Shown in pieces: positions 30,026 through 39,117 of a DNA stretch of 64,000 nt; within the stretch, counting starts at the first letter, position 1; each line of letters opens with the position of its first letter. Origin of the DNA: Gammaproteobacteria bacterium (GTDB lineage: Bacteria; Pseudomonadota; Gammaproteobacteria; Steroidobacterales; Steroidobacteraceae). A program made the position numbers and the translations under genes. The stretch spans positions 1 to 64,000 of the forward strand of contig JANXZG010000042.1 of NCBI GenBank assembly GCA_025355645.1, read 5' to 3'. Below the pieces are notes generated by a model. That model was not told the origin of the DNA. It made no database searches and saw only the letters and a list, made by a program, of their open reading frames with translations.

Positions 30026-30943
30026 ATGCTTGACATAGACTTTACGAAAATGATGCGCCTCCCTTCCCTTCGATTCCTGAAGACTTTCCAGATTGCGGCC
30101 CGGCTTCAGAGTTTCAAGGCGGCGGCGGACGAGTTGTACGTCACGCCATCCGCGGTAAGTCACCAGATCAAGGCGCTGGAAGAGCAGCTTGGCGTCACCT
30201 TGTTTGAAAGAGGCCCGCGTGGCGCGCGCACATTGGCGCTGACAGATGCCGGCGGCCATTACCTTGAGCATCTCAACGACATGTTCTCGAAGCTTGAATC
30301 GATCACCGAGCAGTTGCAAGTGCGTTTCGGGCGCACGATCATCCGCCTGAACGTGCCGCCGTTTTTTGCGAATGAATTATTGCTGCCGCGGCTCGCCTCG
30401 TTCTCGCAGGCGCGCGAGGAAACCGATATCCGCATTGAGACCACGTATGCTGCGCCGAGGACGCATCCGCCGGAAGCGGACTTGTCAATCGTAGTCGGCA
30501 CCGGTCCCTGGGAGGGGCTCAGCGTACATGAGCTGTTTGCTCAGACTTTCATCGCCGCCTGTTCCGCTCCATTCCTGCAGGACCATCCGATCAGCGAATT
30601 CGTCCATATGAACGGCAAGACATTGCTGGTTCACGAGGAGCGTCGTGAAGCATGGGAGCGCTGGGCGCTCGGCTTAGGCATTGAGCCGATCAAGCCAAAC
30701 CGGGTCGTGCGTCTCGACACCATGTCGGCGGTCGTGCTCGCCGCGGAGCAGGGCGTTGGAATCGGCCTTGTGCCGGCGCGACTCAGCGCGACGCGGTTTG
30801 CCGCCGGAGGCTTGGTGAAATTATTCGACGCCGAGCTCGTGACCAACGAAAGCTACGTGCTGCTGCAGCGACCCGAGGACCGGGAGCGCGAAGATCTGCA
30901 GGAATTGACCGACTGGATCCTGCGGGAATGCCGTGTCGGCTGA
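30026..30943 (+). CDS. LysR-type transcriptional regulator (GcvA-like)
   Basis: 305 aa. N-terminal winged helix-turn-helix at about 10-70: LQSFKAAADELYVTPSAVSHQ with the recognition helix, then IKALEEQLGVTLFERG. The rest is the periplasmic-binding-like sensor domain (about 95-300). The helix sequence is closest in style to GcvA regulators of glycine cleavage genes, but the target is unknown and gcv genes are 19 kb away. The start could also be ATG 30050, which gives a terminus like that of GcvA. The stop overlaps the folA start region. Confidence 0.88.
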   Translation: MLDIDFTKMMRLPSLRFLKTFQIAARLQSFKAAADELYVTPSAVSHQIKALEEQLGVTLFERGPRGARTLALTDAGGHYLEHLNDMFSKLESITEQLQVRFGRTIIRLNVPPFFANELLLPRLASFSQAREETDIRIETTYAAPRTHPPEADLSIVVGTGPWEGLSVHELFAQTFIAACSAPFLQDHPISEFVHMNGKTLLVHEERREAWERWALGLGIEPIKPNRVVRLDTMSAVVLAAEQGVGIGLVPARLSATRFAAGGLVKLFDAELVTNESYVLLQRPEDREREDLQELTDWILRECRVG

Positions 30944-31466
30944 CGTGATGCAACGCAGCGCGAGCTTGGAATTCGTGGTGGCGGTTGCCGAAAATGACGT
31001 CATAGGCCGGGACAATGGCCTGCCGTGGCGTTTGTCGGCGGACCTGCGCCACTTCAAGGCAGTGACACTGGGCCACAATGTGCTCATGGGCCGCAGGACC
31101 TTCGAGTCCATCGGCAAGCCGCTGCCTGGCCGCCGGAATATTGTGCTGACGAGGTCCGCCGAATTTGCCGCGCCCGGATGTACCGTCGCGCATACGCTCG
31201 AGCAGTCACTGATTGCGGCGGGGTCTGGCGCACCGCTGATGGTCATCGGCGGTGCCGAAGTCTTCCAGCTCGCACTGCCCTTAGCCCGGCGTATCCACCT
31301 GACGATCGTACACACGCTGATAGTCGACGGTGATACCTTCTTCGATGGCTGGCGCAATGCGGCATGGCGCGAAGTGGCCCGGGAATATCACGAGGCCGAC
31401 GACAAGAATAGCTATGCGTACTCATTCGTTACTCTGGAGAGGGATCAATCGGTGCTCACGCCGTGA
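30933..31466 (+). CDS. folA: Dihydrofolate reductase
   Basis: 177 aa. NADPH-dependent reduction of dihydrofolate to tetrahydrofolate, closing the thymidylate cycle with ThyA. The signature GRDNGLPWRLSADLRHFK carries the folate-site residues; MGRRTFESIGKPLPGRRN and VIGGAEVF line the NADPH site. Start GTG 30933 overlaps the LysR end by 11 bases; ATG 30948 would give a slightly shorter enzyme. In E. coli folA also neighbours apaH; here one unknown gene intervenes. Confidence 0.95.
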   Translation: MSADVMQRSASLEFVVAVAENDVIGRDNGLPWRLSADLRHFKAVTLGHNVLMGRRTFESIGKPLPGRRNIVLTRSAEFAAPGCTVAHTLEQSLIAAGSGAPLMVIGGAEVFQLALPLARRIHLTIVHTLIVDGDTFFDGWRNAAWREVAREYHEADDKNSYAYSFVTLERDQSVLTP

Positions 31467-31541
31467 AACTAAATTGGCTGTTCGAGTGTCTCACTGTGCA
31501 GGGACGGGCAGTATCAATTCGGCAGGTCCAGAGGGGCTTTT

Positions 31542-32111
31542 ATGCGCCTATTCAAGCAAACGTATCCGGGACTCTTGGCAGCGGTCCTGTTTGGGTCCCA
31601 GTCGTTTGGCGCAGAAAATGCGGCCATGCCGGCCGTGTGGAAGGAACAGAGCATAGATTTTTCCTACTTTGGGCGAACCTCGCGCTACACCTGCGAAGGC
31701 ATACGCGACAAGCTACACGCGCTCCTCGCCATTATGGGCGTACGCCGGGATAGCCACGCGGTAACGGTGGGCTGCGCAGAGACGGGCGATCTGCGCGACC
31801 TGCGTGAAATGTCGCCTACCGTCCACCTGGTCTTCTCCTCCCCCTCATTGCCCGATGCGAGCGCAAAGCCCGCGCACGCCGGGGATCTTGCTGCGCTGGA
31901 TGCGCAGTTCGAGGCGTTCTCGATCGTGACCGACGCTTTTCGCAACATGCAGCCGGGCGATTGTGAGCTGGTGGAGGAATTCGTGCGCCAGGTGCTGCCT
32001 AAAATGACGACGCGCAATGTCGAGTCGGATGTCACGTGCATCCCGCACCAGCTCAGTGGCAGCCATTATTCGGTGCGAGGCGAAGTCCTCAAACCGGTGG
32101 TAGCGCAATGA
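31542..32111 (+). CDS. Secreted protein of unknown function with four cysteines
   Basis: 189 aa. The first about 23 residues (LLAAVLFGSQSFGA) form a Sec signal. The mature part has four cysteines (in YTCEGI, VGCAET, GDCELV and VTCIPH), likely two disulfides in the periplasm. I do not recognise a family. AGAGGGG a few bases before ATG 31542 is a good ribosome binding site. Its last 46 bases overlap the end of apaH on the other strand. It stands between folA and apaH, which are neighbours in enterics. Confidence 0.75.
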   Translation: MRLFKQTYPGLLAAVLFGSQSFGAENAAMPAVWKEQSIDFSYFGRTSRYTCEGIRDKLHALLAIMGVRRDSHAVTVGCAETGDLRDLREMSPTVHLVFSSPSLPDASAKPAHAGDLAALDAQFEAFSIVTDAFRNMQPGDCELVEEFVRQVLPKMTTRNVESDVTCIPHQLSGSHYSVRGEVLKPVVAQ

Positions 32112-32911
32112 ACCTGGACGGGATTCTCGCGGGGCGTATCTACTCGTAGACCCGACAGGCTTCCGCCCCAGACACAACCGGTGTCGAGTGCGATCACTTC
32201 CGCATTGCGGAGGTACCCTAAGGTTGACCAGTGGCCGAAGATTACCTGCGTGCCGCGCCAGCGTGCATTCTTCGCCGCAAACCACGGCACCAAACCTGCG
32301 GCCGCGCATTTTTTTGCGGATTGCTTGGCTTTCAGGGCCAACCTGCCGTCATGATCGAGGCAGCGCAGCCGGGTAAAGCAATTGGTGATGAATCGCAGCC
32401 GCTCCACGCCCTCGAGCGCGGGATCCCATCGGTCCGGCTGATCGCCATATAACGCCGCGAACAATGCGCGTGGTTGGCGGCGCAGCGCCCCCTCCATTTC
32501 CCGGGCGCAGGCCATCGCCGTGGCAATGTCCCACTCGGGCACAAGCCCTGCATGCACCAGCGCGAGCCCCAGGCTCGCATCGTGATGCATCAGCGGCCGC
32601 TGGACGAGCCAGTCGAGCAACGCCTCGCAATCCGATGCTTCGAGGACCTGATTGAGCGTATCGCCGCGGCGCTGCTCGGCGGCCCCTTCAGCCACTGCCA
32701 GCAAATGCAGGTCATGATTGCCGAGTACCACGGTGGCCGCGGCGCCTAGCGCGCGAACCCTGCGCAGCACTTTGAGGGAATCCGGTCCGCGGTTGACGAG
32801 GTCGCCAACGAACCAGGCATGGTCCCGGTCGGGCGAGAATTTAAGCTGCGTCAATAATTCGCCGAGTTCCGCATCGCACCCCTGCACATCGCCGATTGCA
32901 TAGATGGCCAC
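32066..32911 (-). CDS. apaH: Bis(5'-nucleosyl)-tetraphosphatase, symmetrical
   Basis: 281 aa. Hydrolyses Ap4A to two ADP, limiting alarmone dinucleotides and non-canonical RNA caps. It is a metallophosphatase: GDVQGC, WFVGDLVNRGPDS and LGNHDLHLL hold the metal ligands, and LVHAG and FGHWS complete the site. Last gene of the lptD-surA-pdxA-rsmA-usp-apaG-apaH operon. Its 3' end overlaps the unknown gene on the other strand. Confidence 0.97.
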   Translation of the reverse strand: MAIYAIGDVQGCDAELGELLTQLKFSPDRDHAWFVGDLVNRGPDSLKVLRRVRALGAAATVVLGNHDLHLLAVAEGAAEQRRGDTLNQVLEASDCEALLDWLVQRPLMHHDASLGLALVHAGLVPEWDIATAMACAREMEGALRRQPRALFAALYGDQPDRWDPALEGVERLRFITNCFTRLRCLDHDGRLALKAKQSAKKCAAAGLVPWFAAKNARWRGTQVIFGHWSTLGYLRNAEVIALDTGCVWGGSLSGLRVDTPRENPVQVHCATTGLRTSPRTE

Positions 32912-32929
32912 AATCGCTGCGGCGCCGCG

Positions 32930-33307
32930 CTAGTGCAGCACCCCTGGCATCGCGAGCCGAAAAGGCGCAATCGGCGCGTCGAACTGCAGCCCGTCGTCGG
33001 CAACCATCTGGTAGCTGCCCTGCATCGTGCCAACCGGCGTCTCAATGACCGCGCCGCTGGAATAACGAAATCCTTGGCCCGGCTTCAGGTAGGGCTGCTC
33101 GCCGACGACTCCGTCGCCGCGCATTTCCTTCACGTTGCCATTGGCGTCCGTAATGATCCAGTGACGGGTCAGCAGGCGCGCGGGCACCGCGCCTTCGTTG
33201 CGGATAGTTATCGTGTACGAGAACACAAAGCGCTTGTCGCGCGGATCTGACTGTTCCTCGACGTAGGCAGTTTCCACGTCAACGCGTATTTTTGGATTCG
33301 GAATCAT
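32930..33307 (-). CDS. apaG: ApaG protein
   Basis: 125 aa, a single beta-sandwich domain. The conserved stretch runs from [20 protein letters not shown] to [17 protein letters not shown] and PVGTMQGSY. Function is uncertain; the eukaryotic version is a substrate-recognition part of F-box proteins and the bacterial protein binds diphosphate compounds. ATG 33307 overlaps the stop of the universal stress gene as ATGA. Confidence 0.95.
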   Translation of the reverse strand: MIPNPKIRVDVETAYVEEQSDPRDKRFVFSYTITIRNEGAVPARLLTRHWIITDANGNVKEMRGDGVVGEQPYLKPGQGFRYSSGAVIETPVGTMQGSYQMVADDGLQFDAPIAPFRLAMPGVLH

Positions 33308-33735
33308 TTCAGGCGAATGGCGAGTACGTCGCAGTGCGAGGCGTGCAATACCGTGTCTTCCGTGAAATTGACCAGGATGGCGAGGCCGTGGCGTTCGCGA
33401 CTGCCGAGCACGATCAGGTCCGCAGCTTCCTCGCCGGCCACCCGCAGTATCTGCGCCTTGGTATTGCCGACTTCGACACGGCATCGGGTGCGCTCCATGC
33501 CGATGCTGCGCGTAAGCTCGGCGAGCCGCTCGCGCGTATGCACGGTGAGATCCGCCTGGATCTGCACGGACGGCATCAGCGTCTCACCCATGGGCTCGAC
33601 CGGGATGTATTCGACAATATGCAGCGCAACGATCTCGGCATGGCTGCCCTGCGCCAGGTCGCGCGCGGCTTCGGCCACCTGACCGCTGGCGTCCGACAGG
33701 TCCAGCAATGCCAGTATTTTTCGATATCTTCGCAT
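33304..33735 (-). CDS. Universal stress protein inside the lptD operon
   Basis: About 143 aa, single UspA domain. The N-terminal strand [13 protein letters not shown] and the late nucleotide loop [21 protein letters not shown], close to the G-2x-G-9x-G(S/T) motif, indicate an ATP-binding type, though the last glycine-serine pair is altered. Such proteins protect against stress in unknown ways. In E. coli nothing lies between rsmA and apaG, so the gene is an addition to a conserved operon. It starts 26 bases after rsmA and shares ATGA with apaG, which makes separate transcription unlikely. Confidence 0.85.
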   Translation of the reverse strand: MRRYRKILALLDLSDASGQVAEAARDLAQGSHAEIVALHIVEYIPVEPMGETLMPSVQIQADLTVHTRERLAELTRSIGMERTRCRVEVGNTKAQILRVAGEEAADLIVLGSRERHGLAILVNFTEDTVLHASHCDVLAIRLK

Positions 33736-33761
33736 GTCATTCGAGTATAGCCGAGCGGCCA

Positions 33762-34547
33762 CTATTGCGGCAGCTTCTCGCCGAAGCGGGCGGCCAGCAG
33801 GCCCCAGCCGGCCGGCGCGATCATCTGCGGGCGCAGTTCCGGATCAATGCCGCAGGCGATCATGTCCTGATCCTCCAACAGCCCTTTCAGCGCATTATGC
33901 AAGGTCTTGCGACGGTGGGAAAACGCTGCGCTGACTACCATTCGCAGGCTGCGTTCGCTGCCCAGGGGGAAACGCGGTTCACTGCTCGGGCGCAGGCATA
34001 CGATCGCGGACCAGACCCGGGGGGCAGGTACGAACGCACCGGGCCCGACATCGAACAGGTGATGCACTCCGGCATAAGCCGCCACCATGATCGTGAGGCG
34101 GCCGTACTCGCGCGTGCCGTGCGGCGCCGCCATGCGCTCGACGACTTCCCGTTGCAGCATGAAATGCATGTCAGCAATTGAATCGCGCTGCGTGAGCAAG
34201 TGAAACAGCAACGGCGTGGAAATATTGTAGGGCAGGTTGCCGACGATGCGCAGTTTCGGCCCGGCGCCGCGCAACGCGGCAAAATCGAGGTCCAGCACAT
34301 CCTGCGTATGGACCTGTAGGCCTGCCTGCGCGCGAGGATCCTTGCGCAACAGCTGCGCGAGGTCTCGATCTATCTCGATCGCATCCAGATGCTTCGCGCG
34401 CGCCAGCAGCGGCCAGGTCAGTGCACCCCGCCCCGGCCCGATCTCGACCACGCGGTCGCTCTGCTGCGGCGAAATCGCATTGACGATCCGCCCGATCACC
34501 GCCGGATCATGCAGGAAATGTTGACCGAAGCGTTTACGTGGCGGCAT
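33762..34547 (-). CDS. rsmA: 16S rRNA (adenine1518/1519-N6) dimethyltransferase
   Basis: 261 aa. KsgA methylates two adenines in helix 45 during 30S maturation. SAM-binding motif I is VVEIGPGRGALTWPLL, with RFGQHFLHDPAVI at the N-terminus and the catalytic NLPYNISTPL (NLPY). The C-terminal helical domain contains FSHRRKTLHNALKG. ATG 34547 starts MPPRKRFGQ; its first 14 bases overlap the end of pdxA. Confidence 0.97.
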   Translation of the reverse strand: MPPRKRFGQHFLHDPAVIGRIVNAISPQQSDRVVEIGPGRGALTWPLLARAKHLDAIEIDRDLAQLLRKDPRAQAGLQVHTQDVLDLDFAALRGAGPKLRIVGNLPYNISTPLLFHLLTQRDSIADMHFMLQREVVERMAAPHGTREYGRLTIMVAAYAGVHHLFDVGPGAFVPAPRVWSAIVCLRPSSEPRFPLGSERSLRMVVSAAFSHRRKTLHNALKGLLEDQDMIACGIDPELRPQMIAPAGWGLLAARFGEKLPQ

Positions 34548-35535
34548 GACCGGCATTCGGCCCGGCCAGTTCGATCGCCAGGGCGAGCGCCGCACGCAGG
34601 CTGCCGGCATCGGTCTTGCCGGTGCGTGCCAGCGACAGTGCGGTGCCATGATCTACACTGGTGCGCAGGATCGGCAGGCCCAAGGTCAGATTCACGCCGC
34701 CACCGAAGCCCAGGTGCTTGATCACCGGTAATCCCTGGTCGTGGTACATCGCCACAATCGCGTCTGTGGCCGCCAGGAATTTCGGCGTAAATGCCGTATC
34801 CGCCGGCACGGGTCCGGTCAGGTCCAGGCCCGCGCGCCGGCCCGCGACGATGGCAGGCGCGATGACCGTGATTTCTTCAGTCCCCAGGTGGCCGCTCTCG
34901 CCGGCGTGGGGATTAAGTCCCAGCACGGCGATGCGCGGTGTATCGAGGCGAAAATAGCGGCCAAGGTCATCGTGCACGATCCGCAGTGTCGCCGCCAGGC
35001 GTTCGCGCGTGATCGCCTTGGGCACATCGGCGAGCGCCAGATGCGTGGTCACGAGCGCAACGCGTACGTTGCCGGCGAGCAGCATCATGACCGGCAAGGC
35101 GGCGCGGCTACGCGCGGCAAGGTATTCCGTATGGCCTATAAACGGGAAGCCCGCCTCGATCAGGATGCTTTTCTGGACGGGTGCCGTGACCATTGCGGCA
35201 AATTCGCCGTTCATGCAGCCATCGCAGGCGCGGTCCAGCATTGTGATGACATAGCGGGAATTGCGCTTATCGAGCTGGCCCGCGTGCACCGGCTGTGCGG
35301 TCGGCACTGGCAGCACGCGCAGGCTGCCGGCGCGGTGCGCCTTGTGGGGCAGCGAGGCCTGGTAGGGCTCGATGCTCAGGGGCAGGTGCAGCGCCGCGGC
35401 GGTGGCGCGCAGCAGGGCGACATCGCCCGCAACAACCAGGTCGGCATCGAAATCGTGTTGCGCCAACATCACGCAGGCATCTGGTCCGATACCTGCCGGC
35501 TCCCCCGAAGTGATGACGATCCGCGGTTGATACAC
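34534..35535 (-). CDS. pdxA: 4-hydroxythreonine-4-phosphate dehydrogenase
   Basis: 333 aa. Oxidises 4-phosphohydroxy-L-threonine in pyridoxal phosphate biosynthesis. Family segments include ITSGEPAGIGPDACVML, PVQKSILIEAGFPFIGHTEYLA (metal His), LGLNPHAGESGHLGTEE and MYHDQGLPVIKHLGF (metal His). It begins directly at the end of surA with no gap, and its 3' end overlaps rsmA. Standard position in the lptD operon. Confidence 0.97.
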   Translation of the reverse strand: MYQPRIVITSGEPAGIGPDACVMLAQHDFDADLVVAGDVALLRATAAALHLPLSIEPYQASLPHKAHRAGSLRVLPVPTAQPVHAGQLDKRNSRYVITMLDRACDGCMNGEFAAMVTAPVQKSILIEAGFPFIGHTEYLAARSRAALPVMMLLAGNVRVALVTTHLALADVPKAITRERLAATLRIVHDDLGRYFRLDTPRIAVLGLNPHAGESGHLGTEEITVIAPAIVAGRRAGLDLTGPVPADTAFTPKFLAATDAIVAMYHDQGLPVIKHLGFGGGVNLTLGLPILRTSVDHGTALSLARTGKTDAGSLRAALALAIELAGPNAGHAAT

Positions 35536-36843
35536 TTAAAGTTTGATTTCGACGAACGCATCATCCCGCAGGCGGCGCAACCACAACTCTGTTTCCTCGT
35601 CCGCCTTGCTCTCCCGAATCGCCCCGAATGCCCGTTGCCGGCGCACATCAGCGGTGCTGTCGTAGCTGCGTGTGCCCAGCACCTGCGCGATATGCCAGCC
35701 GTAGCGGGTCTTAAACGGCTCGGTGATCTCGTTTTCCTTCATATCGCCGATGGCCTTGCTGAATTCCGGGACGAAGGTGCCAGGCCCGGTCCAACCGAGA
35801 TCCCCGCCGTCGGGCGCGGAACCCGGGTCCTCCGAGGTTGTCGATGCAATACCGGCAAAGTCCTCGCCCTTCATGATGCGATCGCGCAGCCTCGTGAGTT
35901 TTTGACGGACGGTCTCGTCATCGTCCAGCTCGTTGGTCTTGATCAGGATATGGCGCACATGTATCTGATTGATGATCACCTTGGCTTCGATGCCGCGCCG
36001 TTCGATGAGCTTGACGATATGAAAGCCGCTGGGAGTGCGCACTGGCGCGCTGACATCGCCCGGCTTCATCTTCGTCACCAGGTCCAGGATGAACTGGGGC
36101 AGCTGATTGCCCTTGCGCCAGCCCAGCGTTCCGCCATCGAGCGCGGTCTGGCCGTTCGAGTTTGCAATCGCGAGCTGGCCGAAATCCTCGCCCTTGGACG
36201 CGCGGTTCGAAAGGTCGGTGGCTTTTTTCGAGATCTCATCGAGCTGCTGAGGCGTCGCGGCCGACGGCAGCGACAGCAGGATGTGCGAGACATTGAAATC
36301 GTCATTGGCCGCCGCGTTGTCCTGGCGCGCGAGGAACTGGTCGATTTCCCGCGGCGTGACGATGATGCGCGCGATCACGTCGCGCTCGCGCAAGGTATTC
36401 AACGTCAGTTCGCGGCGCATGGATTCGCGATATTGCTTGTAATCGATGCCTTGCGCCTCGAGCGTCGTCGGCAGCTGGTCGAACGGGATCTTGTTGCGGA
36501 CCGCGACGTCCTGCAACGTGGCGTTCAGCTGCTCATCGGAGATGTTGAGGCCGATCTTCTTGGCCCGCTGCATCTGAATTTCCTGCAGGATCAGTCGTTC
36601 GAGCACCTGCTGGCGAAGCACGCTCTGGCTCGGCAGCGCGACTTTCTGCTCTACCAGTCGCTTGCCGACCGCATCGAGCTGGCTGTCCATCTCGGTCTTG
36701 AGGACCAGGCCGTCGTTGACGATCGCGGCAATGCGATCAAGCATTTCCCCGTGCACACCAAGGTCGCGCGTCTGTGCGCCCGCGATCCCTGAAATTCCCG
36801 CAGCCGAGGCAAAAAATCCAATTAAAACAATATACTTGAGCAT
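35536..36843 (-). CDS. surA: Periplasmic chaperone and peptidyl-prolyl isomerase SurA
   Basis: 435 aa with a signal peptide (cleavage near GIAGA). Escorts outer-membrane proteins, including LptD encoded just upstream, to the Bam complex. Order: N-terminal chaperone helices (about 35-180), first parvulin domain from SHILLSLPS (about 190-290), second parvulin domain from RHILIKTNEL to GWHIAQVLG (about 300-400), C-terminal helix. Both parvulin domains look intact. It starts 15 bases after lptD. Confidence 0.96.
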   Translation of the reverse strand: MLKYIVLIGFFASAAGISGIAGAQTRDLGVHGEMLDRIAAIVNDGLVLKTEMDSQLDAVGKRLVEQKVALPSQSVLRQQVLERLILQEIQMQRAKKIGLNISDEQLNATLQDVAVRNKIPFDQLPTTLEAQGIDYKQYRESMRRELTLNTLRERDVIARIIVTPREIDQFLARQDNAAANDDFNVSHILLSLPSAATPQQLDEISKKATDLSNRASKGEDFGQLAIANSNGQTALDGGTLGWRKGNQLPQFILDLVTKMKPGDVSAPVRTPSGFHIVKLIERRGIEAKVIINQIHVRHILIKTNELDDDETVRQKLTRLRDRIMKGEDFAGIASTTSEDPGSAPDGGDLGWTGPGTFVPEFSKAIGDMKENEITEPFKTRYGWHIAQVLGTRSYDSTADVRRQRAFGAIRESKADEETELWLRRLRDDAFVEIKL

Positions 36844-36858
36844 AATTGAGTGTTGTCT

Positions 36859-39087
36859 CTAGGGTGACGGTCCGTACGGGGAATAGCCGCCAATCGATCG
36901 TTCGAGAAAGGAATTCCCAGGTCTTGCGACCGAACTGAGTCCGATCAGTTCCAATTGTACGGCAATCGAGCTGTCGAGTGAGCCGTTGCGATTGTTGACG
37001 TAGCGTCGCTGCACGATGTCGATTTGCCAGCAGCAATTGCGGTATTCGAATCCCGCAACCTGTTCGATGGTCTGCCTTGGCAGTTGGATCAGCGTCCCAC
37101 CCAACAATTCCTGCTCTTTCATCGAATAGACCAGACGGCCGACCGCGTTCCAGTGTGCGCTGAGAGGCAGCGCGAATGAACCGTCCCACTGATCCAGCAG
37201 CCCGGGCTGGTAGCGGTATGCGAGGTTCGCGACCGTGGATTCATTTGGCCGGTATTGCAGCAATATCTCGGATTTGCCCGTTCGCTTTCCGTCCGGGTTC
37301 CACTGGTAATCCAAGTTCACGCTCCAATTGCGATAGGCCGTGAGCGCGAGATCCCCGACGTAATCGGAGGTCTGATTGGTCTCCGGCGTCTCGCCCGGAA
37401 GGAAAACTCGCGGCGCCGTGAAATAGTGAACCTGGCCCAGTGTCGCGGCCAGGTACTGCTGACCGGAGTTCTGGTCGAACAAGCGGGTCGTGACGCCCAC
37501 GCTCATTTGGTTCGCATCGCTGACCCGATCCGCGCCCACATAGCGACTGGTGCGAAATAATTCCGTCAGATTAAGATCCGGAAGCGCCGTGTCGAAGATC
37601 GGCAGATTGTCCTGATTGCGATAGGGAATATAGCTGTACACCAGACGCGGTTCGAGCGTCTGCGTGCGCTGCCCGCTAGTCCCGGAATCGCGCTCAAAGA
37701 TCAGGCCGGTATCGAGCTTCGCATAGGGCAGCGAGCGCATCGGTGATTGCGGATCACCAGGCGCGGTGTCCTGGAGGTCGTATTGCGTCAGGCGCCAGCC
37801 CATGGCGGGCTCGAAAAAATAGCCGGCGGTTCGCAGCGACCAGCGCAGTTCCGGTGACAGGTCCACGCGCACGCCGGACGGCCCGATCTCGCGCAGGAAA
37901 TTCACTGCTTCGCTATTTATCGCAAATTCCAGTGCCGACCCTCCGAGCGGCCACCGCGCTGCGGCTTCGATGCGCGGCACGCGCGAATAGGGGCGCTCCG
38001 CCGCATCCACGCTGATGTCAATGGTCTGGAAGTTCTGCAGCTGCGCGCGGATATTCCACACATCGTCCTGATACTCTAGATCGGCGCGGCGCTCAAGGAA
38101 CGTGACGCTGGTCTGCGCCGAACCCACCGCAAAATTCTGGAAGTAGTTGCTGTCGCTGACTGCGGCGATGTCCACATCCAGGCGCAAGTGCTGTGTCAGT
38201 CCGGTGATATCGGTCATATGGAAGAAACTTCGCTCAAAACCGGTCTGCTTGTCATCCGGCATGTAGGTGGCATCGACCTGTCCGTGAGAATTCCCGGTCA
38301 GGAAGCGAAACTCGCCGCCCAGTTCAACGCCGCGCGCGCTCATCTCCTCCGGCGTCAAGGTCAGATCGTAGTTGGGCGCCAGGTTGAAATAATACGGCAC
38401 CGGTATTTCGAGGCCGTTGGACCCGGAATGATCGATGCTCGGAAACAGGAAACCGCTTTTGCGTTCATCGCCGATGGGGAACGAGAAATACGGCGTATAA
38501 AGCACCGGGATCCCCTGAAAATCTAGCGTCACCCCGCGCGCCACGCCGGTCTCGGTCTTGGTGTTCAGTACAATTGAATCTGCCCGTATCAGCCAGTCTT
38601 TCTTGCCCTCCGGGCAGGTTGTATAAGCGGTATTGGCGAGCTTGATCTGGCCGCCCGGCTGCACGGAGATATCGCTCGCGTACCCGCGTCCAGTGCGATC
38701 GAACAGCTGGAACTGGGCGGAATTGAATGCGGCGGCGCCGCCCTGGTCGTAGCTGCCGGCCACGCTCGAGATCTTTAGTTTCGGATCGAGGAAATCCACG
38801 GCGCCGCGCACCGTGATCCGACCGGTGGCCTTGTCGTAGGTGACGACGTCGGCGCTGACAGAGCGCTCTTCCTGGTGCACGGTGACGCGGCCATTCAGCG
38901 TTGCGTTGCCATCGGCGCCAATGGCAACCTCATCGCTTTCTATATGGATCAGGTGGTCGTCCGCGCTGATCTCGCTCGCGGTGCGTGGTGTGTAATGCGG
39001 TGGAGCGGGGCACACGTCAGCGGCACGCGATGCAATGGAAGCCATGAGGCTTCCCATGGCTAGGATGAGTCGGGCGTGTGCGGTCAT
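36859..39087 (-). CDS. lptD: LPS-assembly protein LptD
   Basis: About 742 aa. Signal peptide to about SRAAD, then the N-terminal beta-jellyroll OstA domain (about 40-200, HIESDEVAIGADGNATLNGR), then the C-terminal LptD barrel (about 220-742). With LptE it inserts LPS into the outer leaflet. Cysteines for the N/C disulfides are present near position 20 and in RNCCWQ near the C-terminus. First gene of the operon through apaH. ATG 39087 lies six bases after TATAAT (39099-39094); GTG 39114 is an upstream alternative. Confidence 0.95.
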   Translation of the reverse strand: MTAHARLILAMGSLMASIASRAADVCPAPPHYTPRTASEISADDHLIHIESDEVAIGADGNATLNGRVTVHQEERSVSADVVTYDKATGRITVRGAVDFLDPKLKISSVAGSYDQGGAAAFNSAQFQLFDRTGRGYASDISVQPGGQIKLANTAYTTCPEGKKDWLIRADSIVLNTKTETGVARGVTLDFQGIPVLYTPYFSFPIGDERKSGFLFPSIDHSGSNGLEIPVPYYFNLAPNYDLTLTPEEMSARGVELGGEFRFLTGNSHGQVDATYMPDDKQTGFERSFFHMTDITGLTQHLRLDVDIAAVSDSNYFQNFAVGSAQTSVTFLERRADLEYQDDVWNIRAQLQNFQTIDISVDAAERPYSRVPRIEAAARWPLGGSALEFAINSEAVNFLREIGPSGVRVDLSPELRWSLRTAGYFFEPAMGWRLTQYDLQDTAPGDPQSPMRSLPYAKLDTGLIFERDSGTSGQRTQTLEPRLVYSYIPYRNQDNLPIFDTALPDLNLTELFRTSRYVGADRVSDANQMSVGVTTRLFDQNSGQQYLAATLGQVHYFTAPRVFLPGETPETNQTSDYVGDLALTAYRNWSVNLDYQWNPDGKRTGKSEILLQYRPNESTVANLAYRYQPGLLDQWDGSFALPLSAHWNAVGRLVYSMKEQELLGGTLIQLPRQTIEQVAGFEYRNCCWQIDIVQRRYVNNRNGSLDSSIAVQLELIGLSSVARPGNSFLERSIGGYSPYGPSP

Positions 39088-39117
39088 CACCTCATTATAG
39101 TCGGTATACTTCACCGC
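39088..39117. promoter_or_regulatory. lptD/amgK divergent promoter with two -10 boxes
   Basis: Only 30 bases separate the starts. A perfect TATAAT on the minus strand (39099-39094) lies six bases before lptD ATG 39087; TATACT on the plus strand (39105-39110) lies seven bases before amgK ATG 39118. The intervening bases between the box and lptD read GAGGTG. No -35 box is clear. The two transcripts probably begin at or next to the start codons. Confidence 0.55.

Noticed and set aside
30030..30041. TTGACATAGACT near the LysR start as a promoter
   Set aside because: TTGACA and TAGACT are directly adjacent, with no 16-18 base spacer, so they cannot be a -35/-10 pair.
34741..36792. A 683-codon open frame on the plus strand opposite pdxA and surA
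   Set aside because: It is antisense to two well-conserved genes and reads as a low-complexity Arg/Ala/Gln-rich protein without a recognisable domain; it arises from high GC content.
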